From: Irpex lacteus | Taxonomy: Eukaryota > Basidiomycota > Agaricomycetes > Polyporales > Irpicaceae | Direction of reading: 5' to 3' | Length of the DNA: 64,000 nucleotides | Assembly: GCA_001986395.2 (NCBI GenBank) | Contig: MQVO02000011.1 | Coordinates: 310,001-374,000 of the forward strand | In this document: piece after piece, positions 12,601 to 23,160 of the stretch | Position numbering within the stretch: position 1 is the first letter of the stretch | Layout of the letters: each line of letters starts with the position of its first letter | Notes under the pieces: generated by a model | Told to the model about the DNA's origin: nothing | Databases searched by the model: none | Seen by the model: the letters and a program-made list of their open reading frames with translations, nothing else | Position numbers and translations under genes: made by a program

Positions 12601-14095
12601 TCGATTTGAAGAAATTGGAGCTCGAACCATCGCGTTCCATCCATCCAACGGAGACCTTCTGCTTTCCGGGTCCGAAGCGGGTCAAATTTCTCTGCTGGAC
12701 CTTGCAGAGCGGAAATGTCGGATGAAGTCATACATACAGGACTTCGATGGGGTTACCTGCTGGCATGGCGAGTCCAGCATTCTAATTGGTCGCGGCAATG
12801 GAAGCATGGAAATCTGGGCTATTCAGAAGCAACAGGACAAATCTGGCCTGGTATATACCATGTCTCCCCCTATCAACAGCACCCCCTTCTTGTCACTGGA
12901 CGAAACGGCTGTGACTACAGTGGCTTCTTCCAGGAATGGCAAGTTGATAGCTTTGGGATCCGCCGGAGGCATTGTCGTCATCTACAATGCGGACACTACT
13001 GACGAACTATTTCGCACGACGACCTCTTCACGAATTCGCTCGCTCCAGTTCCCATCCTCTGCCGAAAGCGATATGGTCATTTTTACGTCCGGAGAGGCAG
13101 CCCATCTTCTTTACTTCGATGCACAATACCCCGATAGCAGTTACACTCTGGTCTACGAGCATTCAGACGATGTGAGGGCCGGCACCTGGTCCCCCGACGG
13201 CGGTTTCATCGCTACTGGTTCAGACGATTGTAAGGTCAGGCTCTGGAAGTCGGGAGATCATCACTCGCGAGGCATTACTTGCCTTGACATCTCCGGTGAT
13301 GGAAAGTTGCTTGTGTCTGGCTCCAAGGACAAGACGGTCAGGGTTTGGGAGGTGTCCGAAGGCAATAACCACGCGAAACAAGTTATACACGATAACCCTG
13401 GTGTTATCAACGATGTATTCTTCCTTCCCGATGACGCGTATATTGTCTCCATTGATAAGGACAACCACGACTCTCTTTGGTTCCGCGAAAATGAACAGTA
13501 TCGTAAAATTTGGACCCGATCGCACCCTTATCCGGCATACCAAACCTCCAATTTCCGTTATACACACGGGCGTAATGGCTTCTATGCCTGCCCGGGAAAT
13601 TATTGGGGCTCCATACAGGTAGACTGTTGGACGTTACACGGAAACAACTTGGTGCTAGCAGCAAGTGGTCTCTTGCTCTCGCTCGATGACGAATTCGTCG
13701 AATCAATCAACCACGAAACCATCCCTGGCACTAATAATATCAAAGTCATCCTAGAATGCGGTGCGAACAAGCGGCTTTCGGCCATCTGGGAGAATGCGTT
13801 GGCGAATGACCATCATGAAACCAACCCAGCACAGTTGAACTTCTTACGAGAGTTCGGGAAAGCACAATCGAGGAAGGCTAAGACGACTCACGGCGGTCAG
13901 CTTACTCGTTTGAGGCAGTCATCGGACCACCAGTGGATTCTCAATAAGGATGATCAAAATATTCTGTGGGTGCCCGCGGCACGTAGGGGTAGTCTGGGAT
14001 ACTGGGATGATTCGGAGCGACGACTTATTCTGGGCGGAAGGAGCGGGCTGCTCACTGTCGTTGACTTCACTAGCGATGATGACATCGAATTGTAG
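9624..14095 (+). CDS. NACHT-WD40 STAND protein (fungal NLR-like)
   Basis: This is a signal-transducing P-loop ATPase of the kind that acts in fungal non-self recognition and programmed cell death. Exons 9624-9824, 9874-10022, 10087-10204, 10261-10305, 10361-10367, 10435-12080 and 12131-14095 join to 1376 residues. Residues 60-175 are a helical N-terminal region. A conserved lead-in CLAGTREDILRKLEHW precedes the NACHT domain, with Walker A GGTGSGKS (about 232-239) and Walker B VIILDGLDD (about 332-340). Helical winged-helix-like sequence follows, then WD40 repeats from about residue 790 to the end; the clearest are near 13170-13350 (GSDDCKVRLWKS; GSKDKTVRVWEV). All NTPase motifs look intact. 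The weak point is the 7-nt exon at 10361, needed to keep the frame. The N-terminal effector class cannot be named from sequence alone. Confidence 0.9.
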
Positions 14096-14255
14096 TTTGA
14101 AGTATATACATATCTACCATGGCTAGCAGCATAGAATTCTCATCATGTAGTTTCGCACCAATAAACTCAATCTCGAGGAAATCCTGGCGAGAGCGTTAAA
14201 TGATGTCCCTGGTCATTATATCGAGATCAGCTTAGGAGGTGTTTCAGGAGACTTT

Positions 14256-16056
14256 CTACGATTGACTCTCAGTCCGTGGTTCGAAGGCCCAGAGGTTCGC
14301 CGAGGCATCTCGTACTAAAGGGGCTGGTTTCATACGAGACCGTTTGATGAACGTTGTTCGTTGTGGTTCTTCCACAGACTCGTCCTCTTCACTTGATACA
14401 TTCGAGTCATTAGAGGACTCAGAATGGGCATCCACTTGATCCCGGCAGAGTGCTTCATCGAAATGACGAGAACCAGATGCCGATAGGAGTAGTGGCTTTA
14501 GTGGGTGAAAGGCTACAGAACCAACTGCATCTTCAAATCAGGTTGGTAAGCCAGTTAGCTTCAATAGGCAGATAGGCGAAGGCAACCTACCATCATGCGC
14601 ATCGTACACGAGCGTAGCCTTGTGGCAAGATGTCTTCAGCTCATCTTCGGTGACTTGCTCAGCTCCCACAGTAGCATTGAGGTCGAACAAAGATATCTCC
14701 CCATGCTGCGGCGGATAACATCAGTTAAAACCACAGCAACACTGAACGTCTCCCCTACCTGATTACCGACACTGAGCCAATTCCCTCCTATGTCGACGTC
14801 AAACAGAAGTCGTTGGTTCGTTTCAACTACTTCCTTCCGCTTGAGCGGATCGTCTCTTGCAGCGCGTTGGAAACGCTGTATCGGGCTTGAAACATCTCCG
14901 CGTAGGTCCCATGTGTAAATGTAACCATGACGCCTAAATGACGCGTACAATAGATATGGACGGGCTGGATTGAACATCACCTAGAAGAAATATCGTGAGA
15001 AATGAATCGGAATCTCGAGACGACGTTGACCTACCTGGCTGACACTGGATGGTACACCGAGTCCAGTACCACCTGATTCATTGCCTACAAACATGACAGG
15101 CGCTTCTCCAGTAGCCTCCGTAAAGATGGCAAGGTTCGAGGATGCGGGGGACGAAGGGCTTAGTGAACCTGCTGCGAAGACTCCGGAAGAGGCGTCTGAC
15201 GAGAACGCTAATGCGGATATGATGCCTATATATCGTTCATTGACTATCGTCTATATCAGCGAGAACCTGACTTACCTTTCAGCCCGTCTCTGCTTTTCTT
15301 GGACGGGGTCGTGTGCCACCGGGCTCCTTCCCCAGGGTATTGAGTATCAAAGACTTCAATGGCGTCCTCAAACCCACAGTAGATCCTAGTTGTATCGATT
15401 TAAGGTCGTAATATTGGTCCAAAAGCGAGATTCTCACTTTGTGGCGGTTCCATTAAATGTCATGCAGTGTGGAGCGATCTGTCTCTCGCGGTGATCGACT
15501 ATTTTGTACGACGCGCGTAGCTACAGAGAATCAGCAATCGGGAGCCAATCAACAAACAAAGACTCACACGACCAGTTGCTGCATCGAGAAGCTTCACAGG
15601 ACATTCCCTCACTGAAGCTAGAAAGCAGAATGAGGCAGGATTCGCCACACTCGCGAAAGGATACCAGGTGAAATCCAGTATAGGACTTGGTTGTGAGAAT
15701 GGTGGGGGAGGTTCGAACGGCGTGGGCGTTACGTCGGAAAGCAAAGAAGAGGGTCTATTCAGCTTGGCGTTAGTATTTACAGGCAATATATCGATACTAT
15801 CTCACATTTCAAGATATTGCAGAGTGGCATTTTCACATTGTGCGAGCGCGACTGATCCGTCTGGACACCTATCGCTGAGTTAGTCTCGCTCAAAAAGTGT
15901 TCTATAAAGGGATAAGTACCATTTGGCGTTTCGAGCAAAATTATTTCCGTTGCCAGTTCTACCAACAGAGTGGTCAACATGCTTCAAGTCCGGCTTACGA
16001 GTGACATCGTAGGACGGAGGTTGCCAGATTGAGACCGCATCAGGGCTGGAGTCCAT
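14256..16056 (-). CDS. WD40 protein related to WRAP53/TCAB1
   Basis: The minus-strand exons give a WD40 protein that matches the telomerase Cajal body protein family, which binds small Cajal-body RNAs and telomerase RNA in animals. Diagnostic pieces in order are CPDGSVALAQCENATLQYL after the N-terminus, the CPVKLLDAATGRV repeat, HGYIYTWDLRG, and TNQRLLFDVDIGGNWLS, which closely resembles the human TNQRIYFDLDPTGQFL region. The C-terminus adds an acidic serine-rich insert (about 14380-14450) before a final blade ending FEPRTESQS. The ATG at 16056 gives a short leader directly before the first blade. It is divergently arranged with the F-box gene. The fungal counterparts are poorly studied; a role in small RNA or telomerase RNA handling is inference from family. 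Confidence 0.8.
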
Positions 16057-16482
16057 GTTACCTACTACGATAGTGTATGTGATGGCCTTAAAACCAGTAT
16101 AAGACTTGTGAAGGGCATATGCTCTTCATATATTCCGAGTCAGCAGACAGCTGGCAATTTGAGATGGCGGCGAAGTTGAAAGGATATAATTACCCAATGT
16201 GGTAGATTATCCGGCCGGTGTCATTGATCCGGCTTGCCGCACTCCCAAGTTATCACCGAAGCCAGGCGCTCATTGGCTGTGTCGCCACCACGATCTTAAG
16301 CCCTGACCGGAATAATGCAGCAACCCGCAAGTCAAGCTAACTTGATTTAAATCAAGGGCTCTAACAGTGGTAAGTATTCCAAATTCTGTATACTTACACC
16401 TTATCTCATGGTCTGGTCAGTGTCACGTCCGGAAGAAGAGAACGCACAGTAAAGTCCTCGCTGTAGCTTGAACATTGCCGCA
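16057..16482. other. Divergent promoter region
   Basis: The 426 bp separate two outward-reading genes, the WRAP53-like gene and the F-box gene, and must carry both promoters. A GC-rich palindromic ccggccgg sits at about 16209. A similar ccggccgg also occurs near 27466 and 27511. No gene is seen. Confidence 0.4.
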
Positions 16483-18196
16483 ATGGCAAGCTCACTTGAG
16501 GAGCTACACGATGATGTCCTTATTCATTTGTTTGGATTCCTTTGCATCATGGATATTCTGAACATGAGGCAAGTAGGTATGGATGTAACCGCTGGCAAAT
16601 CGATGCTTACTCCATCGTTTTCAGACCTCAAAGCGATTTATGACGATATCAAGGCTGCATGTCGTCTGGAAGCGTGCTTACATACTACATGTCATCGAGA
16701 ATGGGTTTCCGTCCCCTGATCTACCCCTCGACACACTACCATCTGCTGAGCTAGAGAACTTGACTCGCCACGCGTATGCAGTCGGGAGTTTCTGGCTGGA
16801 CCCACGTTCGATGCCTCTGCGATCTGAAGAATTCTCCGCCAGCGACGGAATACCTGTCTCTGATATTAGATTTGTTCCCGCGAATCCGAACTGGCTGATA
16901 ACCGTCTCAAGGGGTATCTGGTTCCGGATTACCTGTTGGGATACTGGCCTGTCGCGGCATACACCTGCACGGAAAGTCGCAGAATGGTGTCCCAAGGGGG
17001 CCATTTTCACTGGGATAGTGGTAAACTCCGATCCTAACAACGAGGCAATGCTAGCTGTCTCAGCAGTTTTTCCGCAGTGAGTAGGATATGCAATTCGAAT
17101 TCCACACATGCGTTGTTTTACGAGTTAACCGCGTGCATAGTGAATGTAGGATCGATATCCTACGCATGAAACCAGCAACAGACCACTATCCTGCACAATT
17201 AGAGTCTTTAGCTACGATCAACAGCTCCTTCAAGGCGATGACTTTATCTGGCGACGTGTTGGTTATTGCCGACGATACTTATGAGGTTCACGTTATTAAC
17301 TGGCGAACCGGAGAGATGGCCATGTTGTGGGGGTCTGACGAACCGTCAGAATACAATTTCCAGGTAATTTTCAGCCATCAGGATTTAGAATGTCTTTGTT
17401 AACATACTTATAGCACAACAGATGTTTGCAAGTAGTCCTCTCCTCGCGGTGTGTGCTGGTAGTGCGGGCACGTTCCTTCGAAGCGTTTCCTGTACCTCAT
17501 CTCCTTCCTCCTCATACCATAAACGCACCGCAACATCCTATCGCGCAACATCGATTCGGCTGGATCGATGGTGTCGCCGTATCCCAAGGCCACCGCTCCT
17601 TCGATAGCACGAGAGACGATCTACCAGCCTTGTCTATTGTTCTTCGCGCGGAAAGCGACGATCCATGGTCATCCACCAAGCATACTGTCGACCTATACCG
17701 TCTACCAGCAGCACCTCCGCCTCCTGAATTTGATGAAGAGAATGCTGATAGAGAGCGAGATACAGCGCCAGCATCACCTTACATATTCCCCCCTTTGCAC
17801 CACACCTCCTTCCCATCTGCTCGTGGTCATCTACGCTGCAAAGATATCGCCTTGGGCCCATACGGTACTGCCCTTTGGATCCAACCACGGATAGCGAGGA
17901 ATGCCGACCTTACAGGATTCGACGTCCATGCCTCGGACGCTCAAGGTTCTGGCCATCACCCGATTACTGGATCCAAAATCCCAAAGAAAGAGTCCCTTGT
18001 AGCAGCAGTATTTCCAGGCGAGTTAAAAAGCAAACACGAAGGATTGGATGAGAGCATCCGAACGTTGTGGGCGATTGACGATGTCAGTGTAGATTGGACT
18101 TCTATGGACTATGAGGAGGCGAGGGGACTGGTAGCACTTGGAGACAGTCGTGGGAATGTGGTCATTCTGAGTCTAGTTTCTACTAGTAATTCGTAG
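16483..18196 (+). CDS. F-box protein with beta-propeller-like C-terminus
   Basis: A predicted substrate adaptor of an SCF ubiquitin ligase. The first exon (16483-16572) and the second (from 16625) together encode the F-box: LHDDVLIHLFGFLCIMDIL followed by MRQTSKRF. The rest, about 480 residues, has repeated beta-strand patterns ending each time in a hydrophobic-WD/WR turn (for example VINWRTGEMAM and a late ALGDSRGNVVILSL), as seen in many basidiomycete F-box proteins. The ATG at 16483 is chosen because it lies a few codons before the F-box; an in-frame upstream stretch lacks an ATG. The remaining exons are about 17142-17363 and 17422-18196. Its target is unknown. Confidence 0.75.
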
Positions 18197-18287
18197 AGTG
18201 GACATAAAACTGTAGAATACACTGTATACCATGGCCATTCTGGCTCAAGAGCAATGGCTCCTAGCGATCTCTATGAAACCTTCCAAT

Positions 18288-21087
18288 CTACAGCTTAGCC
18301 CTGGCAGATGCATAACGACCTGCATTACCGTCATCTCGCAGAACTCGCCTGAGAATCTTGCCACTGGGGTTTCTAGGTATCGCAGGAATGATGAAGACGT
18401 CCTTCAGCCACTTATACTTGGACTTTGCGTCAGAGACGTGCTGAAATAACCTCAAAAGTTAGTACAGTCCATGGATTTTGCTTGACATAGCTCGTACCGT
18501 CATCAGCTGCACTTTCAACTCCTTCTCTGCTTGCGCATTTCCTGCGATCCGCTGCCTCGCATTCTCTTTCAGTACGACAAACGCGACAGGGAGTTCTCCC
18601 GCGTAGTCGTCCTGCACGCCAACCACTCCAGCATCTGCCACATCAGGATGGCTAAGCAGATGGCCTTCTAGTTCGTTTGGAGATACTTGGAACCCTTTGA
18701 CCTTGATGATTTCCTGTACTCGCAAGATCAGAAGTGCGAGGATGATTCAAATGTTCAAGCCTCACTTTAATTCTGTCCACGATGACAAGCAGATTGTCCT
18801 CCGTCAGTGTGACCTCGTCTCCAGAGGCGAGCCAGCCACTATCAAACGTCGAGTTAAGACGAATATTTCGTCGCAAACCGTAGTACTCACCCATCTAGGA
18901 ATGTCTTCTTCGTACTAATCCAATCGGCCATGAGCAAGCTATACTCGCAGCCACATCATCAGGTTCACTTACGCTTCTGGATCCTTATAGTACCCCAACG
19001 CAACATAAGGCCCTCTGATCAGCAGCTCCCCAGTTTCGCCCTTCTTCAGATCCGCATCTGTACCATCCGCCTTCACGACTCGTACTTCACCCGCAGGTAG
19101 AATAGCCCCAGCGGTTCCAAACCTTCCAACCTTAGGGTATACAGGCCACTATTGAACCCGGTTTGAGTAAGTGATAGGGAGGGGCGAAACGGAAATTTAC
19201 CATCGCCACTCCGCCGGTAGACTCAGTTAGACCTGAGGACATGCATTAGGTATTGCGACAGAGAAGAGGAAGGACGGTCTTACCATATCCTTGTCCGAGA
19301 TGTATATTGGGCCATGTTTTGAGGATCTCAGCTGATACTTCGGGTGAAAGGGCAGCAGCAGCTAAGGCGAGACAATGTATGTGGGAGATGTCGTAATTTT
19401 TGACAGCAGGATGCTGAGATAACTGACGGTCAGTTCTCGTCAAGACATGCGGTGGTTCGATAAGATCTACCTTGACCAGTAGAGTAGCTTGCGGGGGAAC
19501 AATACTGCATGAATATCCACATCAGCGTCGAAGAATAGTCATCAGTTTCTTCAGAAATCCTCACAAGAGTATGTTAATCTTATATCGCACAATATTGGCT
19601 AGCATCTTCTCAAAGTTGAATACAGCCGTTACGACAGTTGTTAGCTGCGAAGTTACGTCAGCTGTATTCTGCACCCGCATGTGTTTTCAATCTTACCCCG
19701 CTGTAAAGATTCAAGTGCAACTGAAGCCAGAGACAATAGATCAGTGATTATACGAAAACGAGGGGCAGCGAGCTTACATTCACGGCCAGGCCGTATATGT
19801 CTTGATTTCCAAAGAAATGGGTGAGCGAGACCTTTTGTAGAATTGGGATCACACTCACGGAAGAAGGGAAGGACTGGGTGGCATCAAAGGTCTGTCAGAT
19901 AGAGTAGGCAAAGCACGAACTCCAAACGTACCGCCAGTTGAGACATCCCCAACGCGGAATCGAGCCTCGTCACGACTCAGTCTATGGTCATTCACTCCTT
20001 GCGACGTAGCAAGCTGGACGACAGCCACAACGATGTTATAGTGGGATAGAGCTACAGCCTGTAAATCACATATATTTCAATTGGTGTGCAGCGCTCGTGA
20101 GGATGTGCTACGTACCTTCGGTTTACCAGTCGTCCCAGACGAGAAACAAAGAAACGCCATCTTCGTTCTACTTTCGCCTGCCGACAGCCTGAGTGGTCGG
20201 GCCGTAAGACCTTTTACCGTGGCCTCATCGATGGCTCCGTCCAGAGTACGCAAGCCACTGCCTGGGTGGCTCTTGATGAGGATGATATCTGCATTGACGG
20301 TCTGCCCTATGTTGGCCAACGCAGCTTGTACGTTCTTAACGGTGAGGGGGTGAGCCACAATGAGTTTGGGGTTTGCTATCCGGAACTGGTGCTCTGGGAT
20401 ACGTGACACGGAGTAAGCTCTCGTAACGGTGACGACTTGTCGTGAGATATGGGCTCACCAATTTCGCCGGGAGTCAGGGAAGGACTCATTGCGCTGATAC
20501 ATATGTCATAAGCTGCAAGATAAACAAAACGCTTTCACTGCACCTACGCCACAATGCCACCAGCTTCATGAACACCCCAGCACACTGTGCCATAATCTGA
20601 AGAGAGAACTTAGCGACCAGCATAAATCAAATGTAACAAAGCTGCGCACCGACGTCATTGGGACTTGAGAAGGCAACTGCGAGAGGATCCGCATGATTCT
20701 CAATAACAAGCTTTGATTTCGTTGAGAATCAAGTCTCACCAACATCGTCCACTCCTATCCATGATTGTCGTTAACTTCTCAACAAGAAGAGGGTTGAAGG
20801 TGTAGCGTACCTAGTTTGTACACGTTCTGCAACCAAGCTGCGAACCTGGTTGTTCGTGTTCGGAGCTGCAGACACATTCAAAATGTTAACCCTGCTAGGT
20901 CATAAAACTCAGTAGAGTGGCGACGTACCTCTTCCAAGCCAATTCCTCTACCAGTTTCATCGTCGATGAGACATGGCAAGTTCGATGGTCGGACCGGGCG
21001 CGTAGGATGTTCATAGTCGAATATAAGTTGAGGAACCGTGAGATCGTCCGGAGGAGGGATGTACGGGCGCGGAGGAAGGTTAGCCAT
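18288..21087 (-). CDS. Adenylate-forming acyl-CoA ligase, 4-coumarate-CoA ligase-like
   Basis: An ANL-superfamily enzyme that activates a carboxylic acid with ATP and transfers it to coenzyme A. The gene has about a dozen small exons. Recognisable elements in order are an N-terminal [13 protein letters not shown] segment, the P-loop-like [10 protein letters not shown] (near 20130), VLPFFHIYGLAVN, a [10 protein letters not shown] stretch leading to the T-E-S-T motif, [18 protein letters not shown], the hinge and [20 protein letters not shown], and a C-terminal [11 protein letters not shown] bearing the catalytic lysine. All core motifs are present. The start at 21087 gives a leader typical of fungal 4CL-like proteins. 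Substrate (cinnamic, phenylacetic or medium-chain acid) cannot be set from sequence. I see no obvious PTS1, the end being SARAKL, which is only weakly similar to one (AKL is an accepted variant). Confidence 0.9.
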
Positions 21088-21730
21088 CGCAAACTCGCTG
21101 GTGGCGTTGAGCTTGCGGGAACGCGGCGAAACGAGGGAGACAAGGGGAGGGAGACAGAGCCATGGCTACCACGGAGCAATATACCTGTGGGGTTGCGACA
21201 ATCGCTGTGATATCTGGTGTACGTAGGCCGACCCCTTAGCCGGGTGTGAATACATACGAGTATCGCGTGGCTGCGCACAAACCTACGACTCTACAGGCAG
21301 ATCACGGTTGCAGTAAGTAGGGACTGATTCTGAGGTTCTTGGTCGTAAACGTTATCACGGCATCCGGCCTGTGATAGGTTTGCATTCCACAGAGCAGCGC
21401 CTGTAAAGATGCCAGATACCCGTCTCCGCTGAGGAATTCTCAGATAGCTGATACCTACACAGCCAGTCAGCTCCTCGTTCTTTTCAGAAATAATTGTACG
21501 TACAGTGTAACGCATTTCATGCTGCGTTGGATTGTCATTTTACACTTACAAACTGCACACCTGGTATTGGTTGGAGGTCAAGTTCAGCAATTGCCCCATA
21601 CGGAAAACGCATCATCTTGACAGCGTGACCATTACAAGCGCCGTACTCTGTGACATGTGACACGGTGAAGCCGGCGAGTTCCGCTCGTTACTTGCTCTGC
21701 TTTGAACGCATACCACCGACTTTAACCACC
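21088..21730. other. Divergent promoter region, no gene recognised
   Basis: This 643-bp spacer lies between the CoA ligase (minus) and QCR6 (plus). A 74-codon minus frame at 21291-21515 looks like no known protein. The stretch most likely carries two promoters. Confidence 0.4.
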
Positions 21731-22373
21731 ATGTCCCTCTCTTCGTTCTTCTCGTCGTTCGTGTCAACGGTCTACGCCGACGCTCCTGAGGAAAAGGAGG
21801 AGGAGAAGCCCGAGGCCCAGGAAGCTGAGCAGGAGGAGCCTGAGGCCGAAGAGGAGGAGGAAGAGGAGCCTGAGGATGTGCGTGCATGGTGTTAGTGAAC
21901 CAAAGGCTTTTAATCCTTAATGAAACCTCTCAGATTATGCCTGCACTTCAAGAGGAATGCAAGGAATCTGCCGCATGTGCTGCTGCCACCAAGCACTTCG
22001 CTCATTGCCAGGAGAAGGTCAGCGCCGGTGAAGGATTCCACGGAGAGGACTGTGTCGAGGAATTGTACGTGTTTTTATGCCTATAATGGGGGTCTTCAGC
22101 TTATTCCCAACTTCTTTGCTCTAGCTGTACGTGTATTGTTTATTAGATTACTGGATACCACTAACTTCACTGATATCTTGTGTGACATGTGTCATCCAGA
22201 CCAGTAAGTTTCATGCTCTATTCACCGTTACTCAGAGCTCATTATTCTGTTTTCTCTTTACTAGCATGATGCACTGCGTTGACGTGAGTCCCCTTGTCAT
22301 GAATATGCGTCCAGGATCTCAATCGCGTTTATAGAACTGCGTTGCACCAAAACTATTCGCGAAGCTGAAGTAG
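21731..22373 (+). CDS. QCR6: Cytochrome bc1 complex subunit 6 (hinge protein)
   Basis: The acidic hinge subunit of ubiquinol-cytochrome c reductase, on the intermembrane-space side near cytochrome c1. Exon 1 (21731-21877) ends in a long glutamate-rich run. Exon 2 (21934-22064) has paired cysteines in LQEECKESAACAAATKHF and EDCVEE. Later exons (22265-22283 and 22335-22373) supply MMHCVD and NCVAPKLFAKLK, matching the family's C-terminus. The twin disulfide cysteine pattern is intact. Direct joining of exon 2 to 22265 is in frame but leaves the peptide two residues shorter than yeast between EE and MMH. A 6-nt exon at about 22129-22134 would restore length; this cannot be settled here. Confidence 0.88.
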
Positions 22374-22490
22374 AGAGCATTTGGGTATCCGGGTTTCAGG
22401 TATGTAAGGTGTTGTATTGATGGCATTCATATTTCTCATCATATAACAGATGCGCTTCCGCCTATAGTTGCGGGACTAATCGTCGCACAC

Positions 22491-22499
22491 TATATAATA
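22491..22499 (+). promoter_or_regulatory. TATA-like element
   Basis: The run tatataata lies about 50 bp ahead of the ATG at 22546, a normal spacing for a TATA box with a short leader. It is the main reason to think the small frame downstream is transcribed. Confidence 0.4.
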
Positions 22500-22545
22500 G
22501 ATCGCCCCGACTTCCTAGAATACTCGCTCCTCATTTTCACAAAAT

Positions 22546-22859
22546 ATGAGTTTTACTGCACCTCGACTAACTCGTTCGTTGTTTCGCCACCTGGGATCGC
22601 ACACTGCTGCTTTGAGGACTCTTGTCCAGGTAAGCTCGACTGGCAATGGTCCCCGACGTATAACTAGCACGGCCCATCCTGGAACGCCCAGGTCTCCTAT
22701 GATAGCTATGCTAGCACACCCCTGGAATCCTCCACTCTTTTTTTCATAACTCGGTGCTCTCTACTTTAGTCACGGAACAGAACTGTTTTCGTCATTACTA
22801 CACTACAGCTTGCCCCCGCGCATCCTTGGTTCGCTGCTATGGTCTTAATGCAAGAATAA
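22546..22859 (+). CDS. Tiny basic protein with mitochondrial-type N-terminus (tentative)
   Basis: Exon 1 (22546-22629) encodes 28 residues rich in arginine, serine, leucine and alanine with no acidic residue, as in a mitochondrial presequence. A gt at 22630 and a pyrimidine-rich acceptor at 22808 join it in frame to LAPAHPWFAAMVLMQE, giving 44 residues in all. The intron would be 179 bp, longer than its neighbours. A TATA-like box precedes it. I do not recognise the family. The second exon could be different, for example one starting after the cag near 22692. It may be a small respiratory-chain or mitoribosomal component, but that is a guess. Confidence 0.35.
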
Positions 22860-23160
22860 CTCATTTAATGTGCACCAGGACCAGACGCTACGGCCAGTCT
22901 TCAAGTGTATCAGCGCTCTCATTCATCTACAGTTGCCTTATACAGCCGAACTTTCGCAGATAATCTCCGCACATGCTTCACAACGGCAGTCATGAGTCGC
23001 TGATAATCAAACACGCTGTCTCGCGAAGACTACTAATTCCGGTATCACGCAGACGTCAGTGAGCACGTTCGTGAAAGCAACGACGGGTATATATTCCATG
23101 GACTTCGATGCGCCTGGTGCGCAATCGGTCCTCAAACCGCTGGTGGAGGCAGGTAACAGA
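22860..23160. other. Spacer before the phosphatase gene
   Basis: About 300 bp without a recognisable gene. An in-frame stretch from 23059 runs into the phosphatase but has no ATG of its own in a good context; it is taken as 5' leader. Confidence 0.35.
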
